A stretch of 64,000 nucleotides of DNA. Origin: Solitalea canadensis DSM 3403 (GTDB lineage: Bacteria; Bacteroidota; Bacteroidia; Sphingobacteriales; Sphingobacteriaceae). The stretch covers positions 2,616,669-2,680,668 of the forward strand of contig NC_017770.1 of assembly GCF_000242635.2 (NCBI RefSeq). Direction: 5' to 3'. How positions within the stretch are numbered: position 1 is the first letter of the stretch; every line of letters begins with the position of its first letter. Both the position numbers and the translations under genes were made by a program. The notes under the pieces were generated by a model. The model did no database searches. It was not told the origin of the DNA and was given only the letters and a program-made list of their open reading frames with translations. This document shows positions 60,299 through 64,000 of this stretch, piece by piece.

Positions 60299-63148
60299 AT
60301 GAGGCATTTATACAGGTTTAAATATTTATTTATCAGCATATTAACAACACTTATATTAACAAATGCTTCACTTGCTGTTTTTGGGCAAGTTTTTGACAAT
60401 GGTCAGAACCCTCCCAGCCTAAAATGGAAACAAATCAAAACAGAAAACTACCAGGTGATCTTCCCTTCCGGGTTTGAGAAGGAAGCTGAACGGACTGCAA
60501 ATGTGTTAGAACATTTATATAATTATGTCGGACGATCGCTAAAAACCAAAAGCCGTAAAATTTCAATCATTCTTCAAAACCAATCGGTATCTAGCAATGG
60601 TTTTGTAACACTAGCTCCCCGACACTCCGAGTTTTACACTACACCACCACAAGATTTAGAACCTAACGACTGGATTAATAGTCTGGCTGTACATGAACTT
60701 CGACATGTGGTTCAAATTGATAAAACTACATCCGGTATTAATATTCCTTTAATTGAAGAAATTCAGTTTGCCGTTTTTGGAGGAGTATTTCCGATTTGGT
60801 TCATTGAAGGAGATGCCGTAGTTACCGAAACCGTATTGAGTAGCTCGGGTCGTGGTCGCTTGCCCGATTGGGAAAAAGAATTCAGGGCAAACACATTATC
60901 AGGTGCTAAATACAGTTATTCTAAATATTATTTCGGGTCGTTAAAAGATAATATTCCTGACTACTATAGACTAGGCTATTTTATGTCGGCAAAAATGCGT
61001 CGGGATTACGGAGATTCTGTGTATAATGCTTTATTTACCAGGGCTAAAAACAAATTTTATATTCCCTGGCCATTTTCCAATTCATTACGTCATTTTACAG
61101 GATACAGTACTAATCAATTTTTTCATCAAGCGGTTGCTGACCTAAAAAACAACTGGCAAAAGCAGTTAACTGATACCAAATCGATCACTTACAATCCGAT
61201 TAATATCCGAAAAAACTCCGTTTCTACAGATTATGAACTGCCGAAGGCGCTTGATTCCAATGAAATCATTTGTCTAAAAAAGGGCTTGGCGGATGTTGCA
61301 TCTTTTGTAAAAATTGATAAAAACGGACATGAAAAGAAGATGCTAACAATAGGCCCGCAGTTAACACCTCACTTTGATTTAAAAAATAATACACTTGTTT
61401 GGGATGAAATCAGGTATGACCCGCGCTTTCAGTACCACACTTACTCGGTTATTTGTACCTACAATCTTACTTCGAAAACCTTTAAGCAACTCACCAAACA
61501 GTCGAAATATTTTTCTCCTGCACTATCCTCAAATGGCAAAACTATAGCTGCTGTAAAAATTTCTGAAGCCAACAATTTCAATATTGTGCTACTAAATGCG
61601 GAGACTGGTGAAGAGATAAAAACACTGGAAAACGCTGCTAACTACTTTCTGCAAACGCCCTCTTTTAATGCAAATGGGGATCAATTAGTTTACGCAGTTT
61701 CTTCTAACCTTGGGAGAAATATTGCTGTTTATGACCTTACTGAAAATAGAGAAAAGCTATTGTTAACATGGGATTTCAAGCAGTCGTTGCGCCCTGTTTT
61801 CTTTGGAGAAAAGATTATTTATCATTCTTCCTATAACGGTATCGATAATATTTATTGTTTCGATACTGCTTCAAAAACGAATAGTCAGCTTACCAATGCA
61901 GGCATCGGTGTTTACAATCCATCAATTGACCAATACAATCAGCGTATACTATTTAATGATTTTGTAAAAACCGGACTTAACATTTCTGCTATACCTACGG
62001 GTGAAACTACAGCCATTAATCCGGAAAAGACGCCATCTGAATTTATTCAATATTACAAGCCCATGATTGCCAGAGAACAGGGTAAATCCATTCTGGACAG
62101 CTTTCCGTCATTATCTTATAAAATAACACCCTATAAAGAAGCCTCACATTTAATTAACTTTCACAGCTTAAGTCCATACACCCAAGCGGGCGAAAACGAC
62201 AACTACACGGCTGGAATTAGCCTTAAATCCAACAACCTGTTAAATACAATGGGAATTACCCTTGGCTACTCTTATGATCAGTCGGTTAAATCAGGTGAAT
62301 ACAATGCCAGCATTGCTTACAAAAAGTTCTTCCCGATCTTCTCATTAAATTATAATAATCGTAAAAGGACTGCTGTTTTTGACACCCTGATCAATAACAA
62401 GGAGACATTCCGGGAGTTTTCATTCAGAGAAAACAAGTTCGATTTTAGTGTTTCAATTCCACTGTCATTCTATAAATCGAATTACAATTACAGTGTTGGA
62501 TTCACCTCGGAGATTAGTTATATATCCAGATATGATATTAATGGAGGACCTAAAAATTTAGTTAAAACCATCAATTTTCCTATTGATAATACACTCTATT
62601 TTTACAGGACTGCCCGCAGAAGTGCACGTGATATTAATCCGAAATGGGGTGAGCAAATTAGCATAAGGTATAATTCGTTACCCTTCGACGACCAGTTAGA
62701 TGGATCGATATTTACTGTAGAAAGTAGCTTTTTCTTTCCCGGATTATTTAAGCATCATTCATTTTTAGCTTCGTTTAACTATCAGCATAACACTGGCATT
62801 TATCAAAGTGCCGTAGAAATTCCTGAAGTATCTGGCGCCGGTAATATCAGCAGAACTTCTCCATTAGAGAGTACTTTACTGTTAAGATACCGGTTTCCGT
62901 TATTTTATCCAGACTGGGAGCTGAGTCGTTTTGCCTACATAAAACGTTTTAAAGGAGGATTCTTTGCTGATGCAGAAAACATCACCTCTTCAGGAGAATT
63001 TAAGTCATATGGAGTGGAATTGCGTGCAGATTGTAACCTATTGCGCTATTATCTGCCAAATTATGATATCGGCACCAAGGTGATTTTCTTTACAGATAAG
63101 GGTATTAATTCACCTGTTTTTCAGTTAATATTTAACTTTACACTATAA
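60299..63148 (+). CDS. Metallopeptidase-like/beta-propeller/outer-membrane barrel fusion
   Basis: 949 residues with a signal peptide (ending AVFGQ). Residues about 40-280 form a peptidase-MA-like domain with HELRH at 132-136 and a candidate third ligand in FIEGDAVVTE, a gluzincin HExxH..E arrangement. About 300-570 are PD40/TolB-like blades (PALSSNGKTIAAVK, PSFNANGDQLVYAV, RPVFFGEKIIYHS). From about 600 the chain is a long series of amphipathic strands ending VFQLIFNFTL, an outer-membrane barrel. It would present a protease and propeller at the cell surface or periplasm from one polypeptide. Such fusions occur in Bacteroidota, but the substrate is unknown. Confidence 0.75.
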   Translation: MRHLYRFKYLFISILTTLILTNASLAVFGQVFDNGQNPPSLKWKQIKTENYQVIFPSGFEKEAERTANVLEHLYNYVGRSLKTKSRKISIILQNQSVSSNGFVTLAPRHSEFYTTPPQDLEPNDWINSLAVHELRHVVQIDKTTSGINIPLIEEIQFAVFGGVFPIWFIEGDAVVTETVLSSSGRGRLPDWEKEFRANTLSGAKYSYSKYYFGSLKDNIPDYYRLGYFMSAKMRRDYGDSVYNALFTRAKNKFYIPWPFSNSLRHFTGYSTNQFFHQAVADLKNNWQKQLTDTKSITYNPINIRKNSVSTDYELPKALDSNEIICLKKGLADVASFVKIDKNGHEKKMLTIGPQLTPHFDLKNNTLVWDEIRYDPRFQYHTYSVICTYNLTSKTFKQLTKQSKYFSPALSSNGKTIAAVKISEANNFNIVLLNAETGEEIKTLENAANYFLQTPSFNANGDQLVYAVSSNLGRNIAVYDLTENREKLLLTWDFKQSLRPVFFGEKIIYHSSYNGIDNIYCFDTASKTNSQLTNAGIGVYNPSIDQYNQRILFNDFVKTGLNISAIPTGETTAINPEKTPSEFIQYYKPMIAREQGKSILDSFPSLSYKITPYKEASHLINFHSLSPYTQAGENDNYTAGISLKSNNLLNTMGITLGYSYDQSVKSGEYNASIAYKKFFPIFSLNYNNRKRTAVFDTLINNKETFREFSFRENKFDFSVSIPLSFYKSNYNYSVGFTSEISYISRYDINGGPKNLVKTINFPIDNTLYFYRTARRSARDINPKWGEQISIRYNSLPFDDQLDGSIFTVESSFFFPGLFKHHSFLASFNYQHNTGIYQSAVEIPEVSGAGNISRTSPLESTLLLRYRFPLFYPDWELSRFAYIKRFKGGFFADAENITSSGEFKSYGVELRADCNLLRYYLPNYDIGTKVIFFTDKGINSPVFQLIFNFTL

Positions 63149-63267
63149 TAATGAGAATAGCGATTGGAAAGTTGAGCATTTATACTTGAATATTTTTGAA
63201 TGAATCTTAACTCTTATGCCTAAATCTCAATTGTAACTAATAAATTAGCCTATATAATAACTACCAC

Positions 63268-63531
63268 ATGAGCTTTAAAACGATCTTTATTATTGTTGTA
63301 ACGATTTTACTGACAGTAATCTTTATGCAGAATACTAGTGATGTCAACGTCAGAATTTTAATGTGGGACGTTAGAGTATCCTTTATTTTGTTGATGGCGT
63401 CAATGGCAATTCTGTGTTTTTTGATGGGATATTTTGCGGCTTACCGCCAAAGAAAAATCACCAACACAACGTTGAACGCTCCAAATAATGAGAAAAATTT
63501 GAGCGACGAAGATAAAAGCTATCTTCAATAG
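63268..63531 (+). CDS. LapA-domain small membrane protein
   Basis: 87 residues with two hydrophobic helices (IFIIVVTILLTVIFMQNT, VSFILLMASMAILCFLMGYF) and DVNVRILMWDVRVS between them, the LapA (DUF1049) pattern. In E. coli LapA/LapB act in LPS biogenesis control; here no lapB is adjacent. The charged tail (KNLSDEDKSYLQ) is cytoplasmic by the positive-inside rule. Confidence 0.8.
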   Translation: MSFKTIFIIVVTILLTVIFMQNTSDVNVRILMWDVRVSFILLMASMAILCFLMGYFAAYRQRKITNTTLNAPNNEKNLSDEDKSYLQ

Positions 63532-63561
63532 ACATAATTATTTAGCAGTATTAGCAAACAG

Positions 63562-63594
63562 AAGGGGCTTCATTTATCTAAAATGAAGCCCCTT
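63562..63594. terminator. Bidirectional hairpin between lapA and the Rrf2 gene
   Basis: AAGGGGCTTCATTT/AAATGAAGCCCCTT, a 14 bp stem with a 5-base loop in a convergent gap. No long T-run. Confidence 0.75.
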
Positions 63595-63604
63595 AATATC
63601 TAGA

Positions 63605-64000
63605 TTATTTTTCCACTTTAGCGTGGTCTGCTAAATCGGATTCTCTTTTAATAATATCTGCAATACTGGTTTCGAGTAAGATTTTCAATGTAGCGTCCCT
63701 TACATCTTTTGCCACATCCCTGATACCACAGGTAATCTCGTCTTTACATTCCTCACAACGCTCATAAAAATTTAAGCTCACGCAAGGAAGCATCGCAATT
63801 GGCCCGTCAACGATACGAATAATAGCAGAAAGGCTTATTTCTTCGGCTGGCTTTAACATATAATAGCCACCTCCCGCGCCTTTTTTGCTGCTTACAAAAC
63901 CATTATGCTTTAACTCCAAAAGAATTGCCTCAAGGAATTTTTTGGGCAGCTGCTCGTTTTTAGCGATATCAGCAATAAGCATAGGGTTATTCGTTTCATT
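63605..64000 (-). CDS. Rrf2-family transcriptional regulator (5' end outside window)
   Basis: The frame is open through the window edge, so about 131 C-terminal residues are seen. The winged-helix part (MLIADIAKNEQLPKKFLEAI, LKHNGFVSSKKGAGGGYYML) and wing are clear. The loop has four cysteines in LPCVSLNFYERCEECKDEIT and then CG, similar to the Fe-S-binding loop of IscR/NsrR/RsrR-type members. It may sense iron-sulfur, NO or redox state; several Bacteroidota members instead control cysteine or sulfate metabolism. The N-terminus is missing. Confidence 0.85.
   Translation of the reverse strand, partial: NETNNPMLIADIAKNEQLPKKFLEAILLELKHNGFVSSKKGAGGGYYMLKPAEEISLSAIIRIVDGPIAMLPCVSLNFYERCEECKDEITCGIRDVAKDVRDATLKILLETSIADIIKRESDLADHAKVEK

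Overview
The window is a chromosomal segment of a Bacteroidota bacterium, most likely of the Sphingobacteriales (Pedobacter/Solitalea-like). The evidence is low GC, promoters of the TAnnTTTG type instead of sigma-70 boxes, near absence of Shine-Dalgarno sites, an ECF sigma/FecR/STN locus, a TonB-dependent receptor end, and families largely confined to this phylum (DUF2851, DUF3810, DUF5777, DUF3575). No phage, integron, CRISPR array or complete insertion sequence was found. This placement is inference from gene content, since no 16S rRNA gene is present.

Layout. 1-7.5 kb: end of a TonB-dependent receptor, a ~340 bp structured repeat, envelope genes (CE4 deacetylase, NlpC/P60 peptidase, TolB-like propeller), a frameshifted M28 peptidase and two small outer-membrane barrels. 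7.6-12.3 kb: an ECF sigma factor, its FecR anti-sigma factor, an STN-domain protein without a TonB barrel but with 15-16-residue G-x-Q-L-x-G repeats, and a second repeat protein. An identical bipartite promoter motif lies before the sigma gene and before the last gene, which suggests a self-contained regulon. 13.4-19.5 kb: an eight-gene redox operon (YceI lipoprotein, CX4CH cytochrome, DUF5777 barrel, small Tat-like protein, Tat four-cluster ferredoxin, NrfD-type quinone subunit, Ig-like anchored protein, cytochrome c) with no catalytic molybdenum subunit. 19.7-31.2 kb: mutS, an extradiol dioxygenase, an SpoU methyltransferase, SRP RNA, transaldolase/fsa, a HAD phosphatase and an OPT transporter, with intergenic gaps full of palindromic repeats.

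31-46 kb: Asp/Glu racemase, a SAM-I riboswitch before homoserine dehydrogenase, an ankyrin protein, PspC, DUF2851, a split ThrE exporter, GNAT, pyrF, rho, pssA, purS, folK, sppA and OsmC. 46-60 kb: a PolX/PHP protein with a decayed polymerase site, a glycosyltransferase-9 and SixA pair, then on the minus strand GT2, sigma, rsmG, dprA and amt. After that come tgt, a double-HTH/S24-like regulator whose operator-like palindromes lie both before and inside its gene, lptG-like and an EamA transporter. 60-64 kb: a large metallopeptidase-propeller-barrel fusion, LapA, and a truncated Rrf2 regulator at the window edge.

The best candidates for undescribed biology are the ECF/STN/repeat-protein locus, the orphan quinone-linked periplasmic redox operon, and the structured two-copy intergenic element. 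Functions are assigned from motifs read by eye; no database search was run.
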